Assembly (NCBI GenBank): GCA_040905265.1
Contig: JBBDRW010000136.1
Span: 1-24,302, forward strand
Length of the DNA: 24,302 bases
Direction of reading: 5' to 3'
Source: JBBDRW01 sp040905265
Lineage (GTDB): Bacteria > Bacteroidota > Rhodothermia > Balneolales > Balneolaceae
In this document: one piece after another, positions 1 to 7,317 of the stretch
Position numbering within the stretch: position 1 is the stretch's first letter
Layout of the letters: each line of letters opens with the position of its first letter
Notes under the pieces: generated by a model
The model's input: only the letters and a program-made list of their open reading frames with translations
What the model was told of the DNA's origin: nothing
The model's database searches: none
Translations under genes and position numbers: made by a program

Positions 1-827
1 ATCTCCCGTTGAGCCATGGCAACACGGGTTACTGAATCCATCATCAACAGGACATTTTTTCCCTGATCGCGGAAATATTCCGCAATTGCCGTCGCTGTAA
101 CGGCCCCTTTGATGCGGCTCATCGCAGCCATATCAGACGTAACAGCCACTACCACGGAGCGGGCCAATCCCTCCTCACCCAGCGTATCCTCCACAAACTC
201 CTGTACCTCCCTTCCCCTCTCTCCGATCAAAGCAATTACATTTACATCTGCATCGGAGTGTCTGGCGATCATTCCCATCAACACGCTTTTCCCGACCCCC
301 GACCCTGCAAACAGCCCGATCCGCTGGCCGGCACCTATGGTATTGAGAGCATCTACAGCCCGGACACCGGTGGCCATCACTTCATTAATCCGGCTTCTGT
401 GAAGCGGGTTTGGAGGATCACTGTGTACTGCACGGTAATCGGAACAGTGAAACGGCTCAGGCCGGTCGATCGGGAGACAGTTTTCATCGACAACTCTGCC
501 AAGCATCTCTCTACCTACCGGAACCGTGAGAGCCTGACCTGAACACTCGACAAGACATCCCGATTTCATCCCTTCGATCCGGTCATAGGGCATTAACAGA
601 GTGACCCCATCTTTCAGGCCGACCACTTCTGCAGGAATTACTTTTCCGCCAAGGGCATGAATACTGTACACTTCGCCGACAGACGCTTCCAGTCCCGTAC
701 ATTCGATAATTGTACCAATCACAGACGAAACTTTGCCGTACCGTTTGGAGCCGGGCAACCCCTTTTCCAGTTGAGTACGGATCTGGCCGATATGTCTGGA
801 AAGAGATTCGTTTATGGCTGTTTCCAT
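1..827 (-). CDS. fliI: Flagellum-specific ATPase FliI, partial (C-terminus cut by window edge)
   Basis: FliI is the hexameric F1-beta-like ATPase of the flagellar type III export apparatus. It acts at the cytoplasmic face of the basal body and helps unfold and dock export substrates with FliH and FliJ. I translated this strand by hand from the ATG at 827. The visible 275 residues begin METAINESLSRHIGQ and contain an F1-type beta-barrel region. Walker A is AGSGVGKS (about residues 174-181), followed by the family's IGERGREVQEF segment (about 201-211) and a Walker B-like strand LLMMD (about 260-264). The start overlaps the 3' end of fliH by 16 nt, consistent with translational coupling. The reading frame runs intact off the left edge, so the last third or more of a usual ~430-450-aa protein is missing only because of the window. 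The gene is last of the visible flgB operon. Confidence 0.95.
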   Translation of the reverse strand, partial: METAINESLSRHIGQIRTQLEKGLPGSKRYGKVSSVIGTIIECTGLEASVGEVYSIHALGGKVIPAEVVGLKDGVTLLMPYDRIEGMKSGCLVECSGQALTVPVGREMLGRVVDENCLPIDRPEPFHCSDYRAVHSDPPNPLHRSRINEVMATGVRAVDALNTIGAGQRIGLFAGSGVGKSVLMGMIARHSDADVNVIALIGERGREVQEFVEDTLGEEGLARSVVVAVTSDMAAMSRIKGAVTATAIAEYFRDQGKNVLLMMDSVTRVAMAQRE

Positions 828-1513
828 GTCGGCAGTGTGAGTGAATCTTTAAAATCTTTCAGAAGTGCACGGTACTCCCGGGCGACTCGTTCCCGGTCGG
901 TTTCCAGCCGAAACTCTCCCGGAAGCAGTGACTCGTCCGAATGGACTGAAACCGGGATCTCCTGTGCATACTTGAGGATCAACTTCTCCATCAGTTCCAT
1001 ATCCTGTTCAGAGACGTGAAGCACCGGGCGGGAGCCTTCTCCCATCCTCTGCAACAGCATCCCGATCTCTCTCTCCAACAGCTCCTGCATTTCCGGCTGG
1101 CTGATGGGTATCTGCAGAATCTTCTCCGTTATCTCAAAAAGCAGATCGGTCAGGCCCGGCTCCAACAACTGTTGACGGGCACGCCACTCCTCTACCCCCT
1201 GTTTCACGACTCGTTCCAGCTCTTCCAGGTGCTGTTTTGCTTCTGACCTGCCCTCCTCCAGTCCCTGATCCAGCCCCTCCTGAAAACCCTGTTGATACGC
1301 CTCTTTCCGAGCCTCTTTCAACCTGCCCCCCCAGAGCCTGTCCCGGCGGTGCAGAAGTTCTGCAACATCGACACTCTGCTGTTCCTCTTCATTCTGCCCC
1401 GGCTCCTCAGAAGCAGCCGCAGCCCGGTCGTCAAAGATCATGCGGTAACTGAGCCGGGAGATCTCCTTGTCGAACCACTCTATCTGTCGGTTGTCGATTA
1501 TTTTACGGCTCAT
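812..1513 (-). CDS. fliH: Flagellar assembly protein FliH
   Basis: FliH is the peripheral stator-like regulator of FliI in the flagellar export apparatus. The protein is 233 aa. Its middle (about residues 68-95) has the run of glycines spaced by three residues seen in FliH (QQGFQEGLDQGLEEG), a helix-packing repeat typical of the family. This is followed by a long charged coiled-coil region and a C-terminal domain of the V/F-type ATPase subunit E kind. The N-terminus is poorly conserved, as usual. It lies 10 bp downstream of fliG and overlaps fliI by 16 nt. The assignment rests mainly on the glycine repeat and the position between fliG and fliI; similarity outside those features is weak, as is normal for FliH. 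Confidence 0.88.
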   Translation of the reverse strand: MSRKIIDNRQIEWFDKEISRLSYRMIFDDRAAAASEEPGQNEEEQQSVDVAELLHRRDRLWGGRLKEARKEAYQQGFQEGLDQGLEEGRSEAKQHLEELERVVKQGVEEWRARQQLLEPGLTDLLFEITEKILQIPISQPEMQELLEREIGMLLQRMGEGSRPVLHVSEQDMELMEKLILKYAQEIPVSVHSDESLLPGEFRLETDRERVAREYRALLKDFKDSLTLPTWKQP

Positions 1514-1523
1514 GGTCAGGTTT

Positions 1524-2666
1524 TTACTCTACAATCTCCTCTTCATCCATCTTGCGCGTTGTAATCTGCCCTTCTTCCTCAAGCTGCTTGATCTTGCGGA
1601 TAATTCGCTGCTGCGCCTCTTTTACATCTTTCAAAGGAACCGGGCCGAGCGCCTCCATATCCTCCTGCAGCATATCTGCCGCACGGCTTGACATGTTGCT
1701 CATAAACTTTGAAGAGAGCTCGTCGCTGACGCCTTTCAGGCCCATAACCAGATCCGCTTTCTCCATCTCGTTGACAATGAGCTGTACAGTCCGGTCATCA
1801 AACTCCGTGATATCCTCAAAGAGGAACATCTGCTCCTTGATCTCGTCAGCCATCTGTGCATCGCGGCCCTGAATATCTTCCAGTACGTGCCGCTCCACAT
1901 TGATTTCGGCTTCGTTAAGGATCTGGGCAACGGTGTGCGTGCCGCTCTTGACACGGTCTCCGATCACATCCATACCACCCATCTGCTCCTTGATCACTTC
2001 TTCAATCTCCTCAATCACTTCTGAAGAGATCTTATCCATCGAAGCAAGCCGGTGCATGATCTCTCCCTGGAGTTCTTCCGGCAGATACGAGAGGATCTCC
2101 GCCGATTTCTGAACGTGTAGCTGCGAAAAGATCAGCGCTGCCACCTGAGGGTGCTCGTTCTGAATGAAATTGGTAATCTGGGTAATTTTTGAGGATTGAA
2201 ACTCATCAAATACCGACGTGCCGGATTGTGCCTTGAGCTTCTTCAGTACCTTCTCGGCATTGACAGCGCCTCCGATCTGTGTAAGGATCTCATGTGCATA
2301 ATCATACCCTCCCTCCAGGATATACTTTTTCGCCTGCATGGTCTGATAGAACTCCTTGAGGACGGTATCTACAACCGACGGCTTGACATTCCTGATTTTA
2401 GCCACTTCCATTGTGATCTCTTCGACCTCATCCTCACGGAGCAGTTTCAACATCCGTGCTGCATCTTTCGGGCCGACCGATATGATAAAAATGGCCGCTT
2501 TCTGGATGCCGGACAGCCCTGCGAAATCGCTGATTACGCCGCTCTTCTTGCTGCTTTTTTTGGACTCATTCCCGTTATCTATATCCGTTGTTTTGGCTGA
2601 CTCTGTTTCTGTCACTGATTCCGATAATGTTTTTGTCAGGGTTTCTTCTGTTGCTGTATCATTCAT
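1524..2666 (-). CDS. fliG: Flagellar motor switch protein FliG
   Basis: FliG sits on the MS-ring, binds FliM/FliN and presents the torque-generating charged helix to the stator. The protein is 380 aa. The N-domain starts near residue 50 (LSGIQKAAIFIISVG), the middle domain carries the EHPQ motif at 171-174, and the C-domain has MFLFEDI (280-286) followed by a charged torque helix and the MSSRAADMLQEDM segment near 325-337. All landmarks are present. Compared with the usual ~330-350 aa, it has an extra N-terminal tail of about 45 residues rich in Ser, Thr, Glu and Lys before the conserved domain. It starts 9 bp after the fliF stop, with a GAGG-like sequence about 10 nt upstream of its ATG. FliG works directly with the C-terminus of the upstream FliF. 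Confidence 0.97.
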   Translation of the reverse strand: MNDTATEETLTKTLSESVTETESAKTTDIDNGNESKKSSKKSGVISDFAGLSGIQKAAIFIISVGPKDAARMLKLLREDEVEEITMEVAKIRNVKPSVVDTVLKEFYQTMQAKKYILEGGYDYAHEILTQIGGAVNAEKVLKKLKAQSGTSVFDEFQSSKITQITNFIQNEHPQVAALIFSQLHVQKSAEILSYLPEELQGEIMHRLASMDKISSEVIEEIEEVIKEQMGGMDVIGDRVKSGTHTVAQILNEAEINVERHVLEDIQGRDAQMADEIKEQMFLFEDITEFDDRTVQLIVNEMEKADLVMGLKGVSDELSSKFMSNMSSRAADMLQEDMEALGPVPLKDVKEAQQRIIRKIKQLEEEGQITTRKMDEEEIVE

Positions 2667-2675
2667 AGGACGCCT

Positions 2676-4316
2676 CTACTCCTTGTCAAATGTCATGATG
2701 ACCCGCATAACCTGTGCCGCTTCTGCTGGTTTCATCTCGATGAACTCTTTGATCTCTTCCATTACGTATGCCTTCTGTTCCAGCTGACGCTGGGCACTAC
2801 CACTCAGTTTCCGGTCTATAAAGTCCTCCTCATTCTCGTCCAGAAACTCCAGTGAATGTTCATCATCCTCATCAAGGGGTAACGAATCCATCTGTTCTCG
2901 GCCATTCCCGATGGAACCAATCATCACATCTGTTCCCGACCCTTTTCGAAGGCTGTAGATCAGGCCCAGAATGGTAAGAAATGCTGCCAGGATCAGGCCC
3001 CACCGTATGATATCCCTCCAGGGTGTGTTGGGGTTGAGAAATTGGCCGACCTGATCCATGGAGAGCGGGTCGTAGAATTCAACCTGGGTTATGGTGAGTT
3101 CATCTCCCCGGGCGGGCAGAATCCCAAGCGCCAGACGTACAATCTCCTGAAACTCCTCAATCTCTTCCGGTGAATAGGGCTCCTGTGTGACGACCTCTTC
3201 CCCGTTTTCGTTCACACTAACCGACTGTTTGTAGTTCACAAGCACCGAGGCGGAAAGACGCCGTATCTCCCCCTGTGTCTTCTCATAGAGTTCTCTGGTT
3301 CGGGTTACATCGTAGTTTCTGGTCTGGCTCGTCGACTCGTTGCCCCGGTTGGAGGTCGGAATTGTTTCACCTCTCAGGTTGAGCGGTGTGAATTCATCGA
3401 TTGGAATCTGTTGAAATGACTCGTCATTCTGTATCTCACTTCGCCTCTCTTCCGAGATAATGGTACGACTGTCAGGATCGATCAGATCCGATTCCCGGAC
3501 AAGTCGGTCAAAGTCATGCTCGGCAGATACCCTGACAATGCTGTTGCCCGGCCCCAGGACCCGGTCAAGCATAGTCTGGCCCTGATCCGTCAGATACGCT
3601 TCGGTCTGCTTTCGGAGCTGCATCTGAAGAGAACCGGACGCAAAGTCGGAATGGCTTTCCAGGCCGTCCGTCAACCGGTTTCCATTTTGATCCAATACCG
3701 TAACCCCTGATGCGTCAAGCCCTTCAACACTTGCGGCAATCAACGAAGTGATCCCGGTCACTTGTTCATTTCCCAGCCTCTGCCCACTCTTCATGCTGAG
3801 GATCACCGATGCGGAGGCCTCAACCGACGTTTGCTGAAACGGAGTTCGTTCCGGAAGCACCAGATGAATCCTGGTCGATTCAACCTGCTCCAGGGTATTG
3901 ATAGACCGGGCGAGTTCACCTTCCAATGCTCGCTTTCTGTTTACCTGCTGCATAAAATCGGTCATTCCGAGAGCGTTATTGTCGAATAGCTCATACCCCA
4001 TTACGTCAGACTGTACAAGGCCGACAGAAGCGAGATCCAGGCGCAGCTGATGTACCCGGTTACTGTTTACATAGATGGCACTCCCGCCATCCTCAAGCCG
4101 GTATGAAACCCCTCTCTCATCGAGTTGTTGAACGATCTCCTGAGCCGTATCACTGTTCATGGACCCGAACAAAAGGGTATAGTCCGGTTTCAGCGCCCAG
4201 TAGAAGAGGGTGCCTATAAAGAGGCCGATCACTACGACCAGCCCGATAAACATCGTACGCTGCGCCGGGCTTAACGGTCCAAAAAACGTCTGAAATTTCT
4301 CTATATAGTGATTCAT
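2676..4316 (-). CDS. fliF: Flagellar MS-ring protein FliF
   Basis: FliF oligomerises in the inner membrane to form the MS-ring, on which the switch and export apparatus assemble. The 546-aa length matches the family. An N-terminal membrane segment lies at about residues 22-41. It is followed by the periplasmic ring-building domains (YscJ-like region with the YRLEDGGSAIYV strand, and the LARSINTLEQVESTRIHLVLPE motif), then a second membrane segment at about 439-456. The cytoplasmic tail is acidic and ends in EFIEMKPAEAAQVMRVIM, the FliG-binding helix. Spacing is 10 bp from fliE and 9 bp to fliG, within the flgB operon. Confidence 0.97.
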   Translation of the reverse strand: MNHYIEKFQTFFGPLSPAQRTMFIGLVVVIGLFIGTLFYWALKPDYTLLFGSMNSDTAQEIVQQLDERGVSYRLEDGGSAIYVNSNRVHQLRLDLASVGLVQSDVMGYELFDNNALGMTDFMQQVNRKRALEGELARSINTLEQVESTRIHLVLPERTPFQQTSVEASASVILSMKSGQRLGNEQVTGITSLIAASVEGLDASGVTVLDQNGNRLTDGLESHSDFASGSLQMQLRKQTEAYLTDQGQTMLDRVLGPGNSIVRVSAEHDFDRLVRESDLIDPDSRTIISEERRSEIQNDESFQQIPIDEFTPLNLRGETIPTSNRGNESTSQTRNYDVTRTRELYEKTQGEIRRLSASVLVNYKQSVSVNENGEEVVTQEPYSPEEIEEFQEIVRLALGILPARGDELTITQVEFYDPLSMDQVGQFLNPNTPWRDIIRWGLILAAFLTILGLIYSLRKGSGTDVMIGSIGNGREQMDSLPLDEDDEHSLEFLDENEEDFIDRKLSGSAQRQLEQKAYVMEEIKEFIEMKPAEAAQVMRVIMTFDKE

Positions 4317-4326
4317 TCAGAAGGCC

Positions 4327-4656
4327 TTATATTTGCATTCGGCTAATTTCATGGTAGGTATCGATCACTTTGTTCCGGACTTCCACCATCATCTGGAAAC
4401 TCATTTGTGCTCTCTGCATGGAGATCATCACATCGTGCACATTTTCCGTTTTGCCGGCTACGAAATCCTGTGTAGTCTGCTCGGACTCTTTCATCGTTTC
4501 ATCCACACCGTTCACTGCCCTGGACACCAGTTCGGAGAAAGACTCCCCCCCCTCCCGTTGAGGTGTTGCGACCTCACGGCGCCCGGAAAGCGACTCAAAA
4601 TCGACAGGTCGTTGTAAACTTCGTAATTCTATCGGATCAGTCATGATATTCGTCAA
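4327..4656 (-). CDS. fliE: Flagellar hook-basal body protein FliE
   Basis: FliE is a small export substrate that connects the MS-ring to the proximal rod. The ORF is 109 aa, the usual size. The C-terminal half (FVAGKTENVHDVMISMQRA followed by MSFQMMVEVRNKVIDTYHEI) carries the conserved helices of FliE and ends near the stop as expected (EISRMQI). The N-terminal ~45 residues are divergent and polar. Position between flgC and fliF fits the common flgB-flgC-fliE-fliF order, here interrupted by one small gene. An internal Met at residue 5 is an alternative start. Confidence 0.93.
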   Translation of the reverse strand: MTNIMTDPIELRSLQRPVDFESLSGRREVATPQREGGESFSELVSRAVNGVDETMKESEQTTQDFVAGKTENVHDVMISMQRAQMSFQMMVEVRNKVIDTYHEISRMQI

Positions 4657-4710
4657 GGGTTCATTTACTCTGTTATTGCTGCTGTGGCTGACAGTGGAAT
4701 TGTTTCACTC

Positions 4711-4941
4711 TCAGACACGGGTATCCACCTTCATACCGCTCGGAAAGTCCTGCTCCCGGACATCTCCCTGCACGTTGTACAGGTTCAGCGGTTTCGGGTT
4801 GGTGAATTTCTTTTGAATCATGGAGGATTCATCGTCTGTCAGTTTCGGTGGCTCAGGCGGCGCCGCGGCTTTACGAAGCGTATTGTTCTGCACAAGCCGG
4901 TCAAACTGTTGATGTTGTATGGAGTTCAAATGTATACTCAT
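4711..4941 (-). CDS. Small uncharacterised protein inside the flagellar operon
   Basis: This is a 76-aa cytoplasmic-looking protein with no signal peptide or membrane segment. I do not recognise an established family. Visible features are a polar helix-like N-terminus (HLNSIQHQQFDRLVQ), a proline-rich linker (AAPPEPPKL), a segment LTDDESSMIQKKF that looks like a short amphipathic helix, and a C-terminal stretch LNLYNVQGDVREQ leading to GMKVDTRV. It begins 10 bp after flgC ends and finishes 54 bp before fliE, on the same strand, so it is very probably co-transcribed. The context suggests an accessory or regulatory role in basal-body assembly, but nothing in the sequence proves this. The intact frame and tight spacing make a real gene likely. 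Confidence 0.7.
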   Translation of the reverse strand: MSIHLNSIQHQQFDRLVQNNTLRKAAAPPEPPKLTDDESSMIQKKFTNPKPLNLYNVQGDVREQDFPSGMKVDTRV

Positions 4942-4951
4942 GGCAGTTCTG

Positions 4952-5458
4952 TCAGATTTCCAGTGAACGTTTTATAATCTCTTTCTCTGCTTCGATGGTA
5001 CTCAGGTTTGCTTCGTAGAGGCGGTTGGCAGTGACCATCCGGGTCATCTCCTGAACCAGGTCCACATCCGGATAGTGTACCATGCCATCTTCATCTGCAT
5101 CCGGGTGGTTCGGATCGTACTCCAGACGGACATTCTCCGATTCAGCTATACTCACCTGAGGGCCGTACCCTTTGGAACCGGAATTTTCCACCACTCCGCC
5201 CCGGCTTTCAGACGGCTCAAGATGCCTGGGATGAGTCCGGTTCAGAGTCGTCATACTATCCTGCAGCAGATTCCTGAAGTTGTTTGGATCGACTGCTGTG
5301 ACCTGTACCGACTGTGTCTTATAAGATTTACCACCATCCCGGGGTACCGATGTATTGGCATTGGCAATATTCCTGGAGGAGACAGCGATTTTTTCACGCT
5401 GAACCGCGAGCCCTTTAGCGGCTGTCTGAAATGTTGAAAACATTCTGTCTGGAAGCAT
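4952..5458 (-). CDS. flgC: Flagellar proximal rod protein FlgC
   Basis: FlgC is one of the proximal rod subunits of the basal body, exported by the flagellar type III system. The ORF is 168 aa. It has the N-terminal rod/hook signature helix with SSRNIANANTSVPRDGG, the internal DPNHPDADEDGMVHYPDVD loop that is characteristic of FlgC, and the C-terminal helix ending ANRLYEANLSTIEAEKEII. No clear Shine-Dalgarno sequence precedes the ATG at 5458; an in-frame ATG five codons downstream (MFSTFQTAAKGL) would give an N-terminus closer to typical FlgC, so the start is uncertain by five residues. It follows flgB after 17 bp. Confidence 0.96.
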   Translation of the reverse strand: MLPDRMFSTFQTAAKGLAVQREKIAVSSRNIANANTSVPRDGGKSYKTQSVQVTAVDPNNFRNLLQDSMTTLNRTHPRHLEPSESRGGVVENSGSKGYGPQVSIAESENVRLEYDPNHPDADEDGMVHYPDVDLVQEMTRMVTANRLYEANLSTIEAEKEIIKRSLEI

Positions 5459-5475
5459 ACTCAGGGGTACTGGGA

Positions 5476-5820
5476 TTAACGGTTAATTCCTGTAATTCCG
5501 GTGCGAAGCAGGTCAAAATGGTGGCGAAGAGAGCGCGTGACCAGATTTACACGTATCTGTGTGTCGGACATTTCAAGCAATTCATCTTCCAGCTCTACCG
5601 ATTCGTCACTGATTTCAATAGAGGGAGTTACCTCTTTCATCCCGCGTACACCCTCCCTGTTTTGCACCTTCTGAAGCTCCTCTTCAAAGGCGACCCTGCT
5701 CCGCTTGTAGTCCGGACTGTCAGCGTTTGCGACGTTGGCCGCTGTTACCCGCTGACGCAGTGCGTAGCTGTCCATCGCCCTTGCAAGCAGCTGACTGTGA
5801 TGTGAATCGATTAATTTCAT
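5476..5820 (-). CDS. flgB: Flagellar proximal rod protein FlgB
   Basis: FlgB is the proximal rod subunit next to FliE. The ORF is 114 aa, somewhat shorter than the usual ~130-140. The N-terminal rod signature (ALRQRVTAANVANADSPDYKR) is clear, and the C-terminal helix (MSDTQIRVNLVTRSLRHHFDLLRTGI) is conserved in pattern. It is the first gene of the minus-strand flagellar operon. A sigma-54 type promoter lies upstream at 5948-5963, predicting a leader of about 117 nt. Confidence 0.95.
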   Translation of the reverse strand: MKLIDSHHSQLLARAMDSYALRQRVTAANVANADSPDYKRSRVAFEEELQKVQNREGVRGMKEVTPSIEISDESVELEDELLEMSDTQIRVNLVTRSLRHHFDLLRTGITGINR

Positions 5821-5894
5821 CTCTGTTCGAATGAATTCTGTAAAGTGTTATTACACTCCTGATCCCGGACCCTATGTGTTTTTCATTATCAGCG

Positions 5895-5912
5895 GCCGGG
5901 AACAATCCCGGC
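5895..5912 (-). promoter_or_regulatory. GC-rich hairpin in the predicted flgB leader
   Basis: The two arms GCCGGGA (5895-5901) and TCCCGGC (5906-5912) form a perfect 7-bp stem around a 4-nt loop. If transcription starts near 5937, the hairpin lies about 25-42 nt into the flgB mRNA leader. No T-run follows it on the minus strand, so it does not look like a simple terminator. A role in mRNA stability or translation control is possible but unproven. Confidence 0.45.
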
Positions 5913-5947
5913 GGGTCACGGTAAACAGGTTCGACATCCAACTGAGT

Positions 5948-5963
5948 TGCAACTGCTGTGCCA
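5948..5963 (-). promoter_or_regulatory. Sigma-54 (-24/-12) promoter of the flgB operon
   Basis: Read on the minus strand the element is TGGCACAGCAGTTGCA. It has the invariant GG and GC separated by exactly 10 nt and matches the consensus TGGCAC-N5-TTGCA throughout. Predicted transcription start is near 5937, about 117 nt before the flgB ATG. Sigma-54 promoters for rod/MS-ring genes are known in many flagellated bacteria and need an NtrC-type activator. Neither RpoN nor such an activator is encoded in this window. Confidence 0.8.
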
Positions 5964-6258
5964 GAGCTCAACAAACCGGGTAAAAGAGCTGAAATCCCGA
6001 ACTGGCAACTGATTTTGGTGATCTGCTTTCACCGTAGAGGGACAGAAATGACTGCCCGACAGGCAAAATTTTCCAAAACCGGATAAATCTTCTCTTCTGC
6101 TTAAGTCATCACGATTCAGGCTGATAACTGTCAGGCAAGGGTAAACCATCCGGAGACAGGCCATTCCATTCACACGAACAATGGCCTCGAAAAATCTGCT
6201 GTTACATTCAAACAGAACCGGTTTACAACGATCTCAAAGAATTATCTGAAGACTCTCA

Positions 6259-7278
6259 ATGCAATTACAATTACACAGAATGTATACGGACGTTCTGGAC
6301 GATCCGACAGCAGATCAGACAGGAGCTTACACAATGGACCCGATACAATTTCTGGTCTCGGATCATCCCGATCCGATTTTTATCATGGAGAAGGCGACCG
6401 GCCGGATTACCCGTACGAATCAGGAAGGTTCTGGCCGGATGGCGACGTTACTGACCGGACAGCTACTAAATGGACTGATCTGGTTCTGTGAAAAGGAGAC
6501 AGAAACTCCGTACGCCTTCTATGACGGCCAATGGTATCAGTCTCATAAACAGGAAATCACGCTGGATGGCACCGAACAGCTAATCGTTATTCTGAAAAGA
6601 CGGACAGACGTACCGGATCGCGATTCGTTTGACAGTTTGAAACAGGTAACTGCCACCCTTCTCCACAGGCTGAGATCTCCTCTGAACGGAGCCCAGGGAT
6701 ACCTGGAGATGATCGGGGATGAGTTGACGTCAAAAAGTGCGCGCAGACGATACAACAGAATTCAGGACGGGTTTGACCGGACATTTGATATCATGGATGA
6801 ACTTGAACTATTGAACCAGGTTCCGGCCGGCGGCACTTCCGATGGTTCAGCAGTGCTTGCCAATCCTGAGAAGATTGTAGAGGAGATTCGGTTTCAGGTT
6901 TCACAAGAAGAGGGGAAACGAATTCGATTTATTTCAAAAGGTAATCCTCCCGGAATGCTTTGTGACCCTGTTACTCTCCGGAAAATCCTCGCTGAGCTGA
7001 TCCGAAACGGACTGGAACATACAGGCCGGGGTGACGTTCTGATAGAAACTGTCTCTCAAGACAGACTTCGGGTTTCGAATGGAGGTGAGCCAATACCCGG
7101 TGAACTTGCCAGGAAAATTTTCTATCCATTTGTCACAAGGAAAGTGAACAGTCTCGGAATTGGCCTGACTCGCGCATACATCCTGGCATCAAGCCAGCGC
7201 GGCACACTATTTCTTGACAGGAATAGTACAGAAGCCGGTGTCTCCTTTACATTTCAGCTCCCGCCGACTGGATGGTAG
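6259..7278 (+). CDS. Soluble PAS-like sensor histidine kinase, candidate flagellar regulator
   Basis: The protein is 339 aa with no membrane segment. Residues about 28-115 look like a PAS domain (DHPDPIFIMEKATGRITRTN). The dimerisation helix carries LLHRLRSPLNGAQGYLEMI with the likely phospho-accepting His at 136. The C-terminal ATPase domain has an N-box LAELIRNGLEHT with Asn250, a G1 region VSNGGEPI in which the usual Asp is Asn, and KIFYPFVTRK followed by G2 SLGIGLTRA. It is therefore a kinase with a slightly altered ATP site, possibly still active. It is divergent from the sigma-54-controlled flgB operon. FlrB, FleS and FlgS are soluble kinases that activate sigma-54 regulators of flagellar genes, so a similar role is an inference from size, PAS domain and position. 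No response regulator is adjacent. In-frame Met codons at residues 8 and 26 are alternative starts. Confidence 0.8.
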   Translation: MQLQLHRMYTDVLDDPTADQTGAYTMDPIQFLVSDHPDPIFIMEKATGRITRTNQEGSGRMATLLTGQLLNGLIWFCEKETETPYAFYDGQWYQSHKQEITLDGTEQLIVILKRRTDVPDRDSFDSLKQVTATLLHRLRSPLNGAQGYLEMIGDELTSKSARRRYNRIQDGFDRTFDIMDELELLNQVPAGGTSDGSAVLANPEKIVEEIRFQVSQEEGKRIRFISKGNPPGMLCDPVTLRKILAELIRNGLEHTGRGDVLIETVSQDRLRVSNGGEPIPGELARKIFYPFVTRKVNSLGIGLTRAYILASSQRGTLFLDRNSTEAGVSFTFQLPPTGW

Positions 7279-7317
7279 TTCCGGACAAACACATTGTGAA
7301 TGACTCCTGGCGTCCTG

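Larger units (their letters stand above)
5821..6258. other. Divergent intergenic region between flgB and the sensor kinase
   Basis: This 438-bp region separates the minus-strand flagellar operon from the plus-strand kinase. Besides the sigma-54 element and the leader hairpin it holds a weak 5-bp stem (GGTGA near 6018 with TCACC). I could not find a convincing promoter for the plus-strand kinase, and no ORF here looks coding. Activator binding sites for a sigma-54 enhancer protein would be expected in the 5970-6200 part, but I could not identify them. Confidence 0.6.

Noticed and set aside
5916..6173. 85-aa minus-strand open frame upstream of flgB
   Set aside because: It spans the sigma-54 promoter and has an unconvincing protein composition; regulatory use of the region explains it better.
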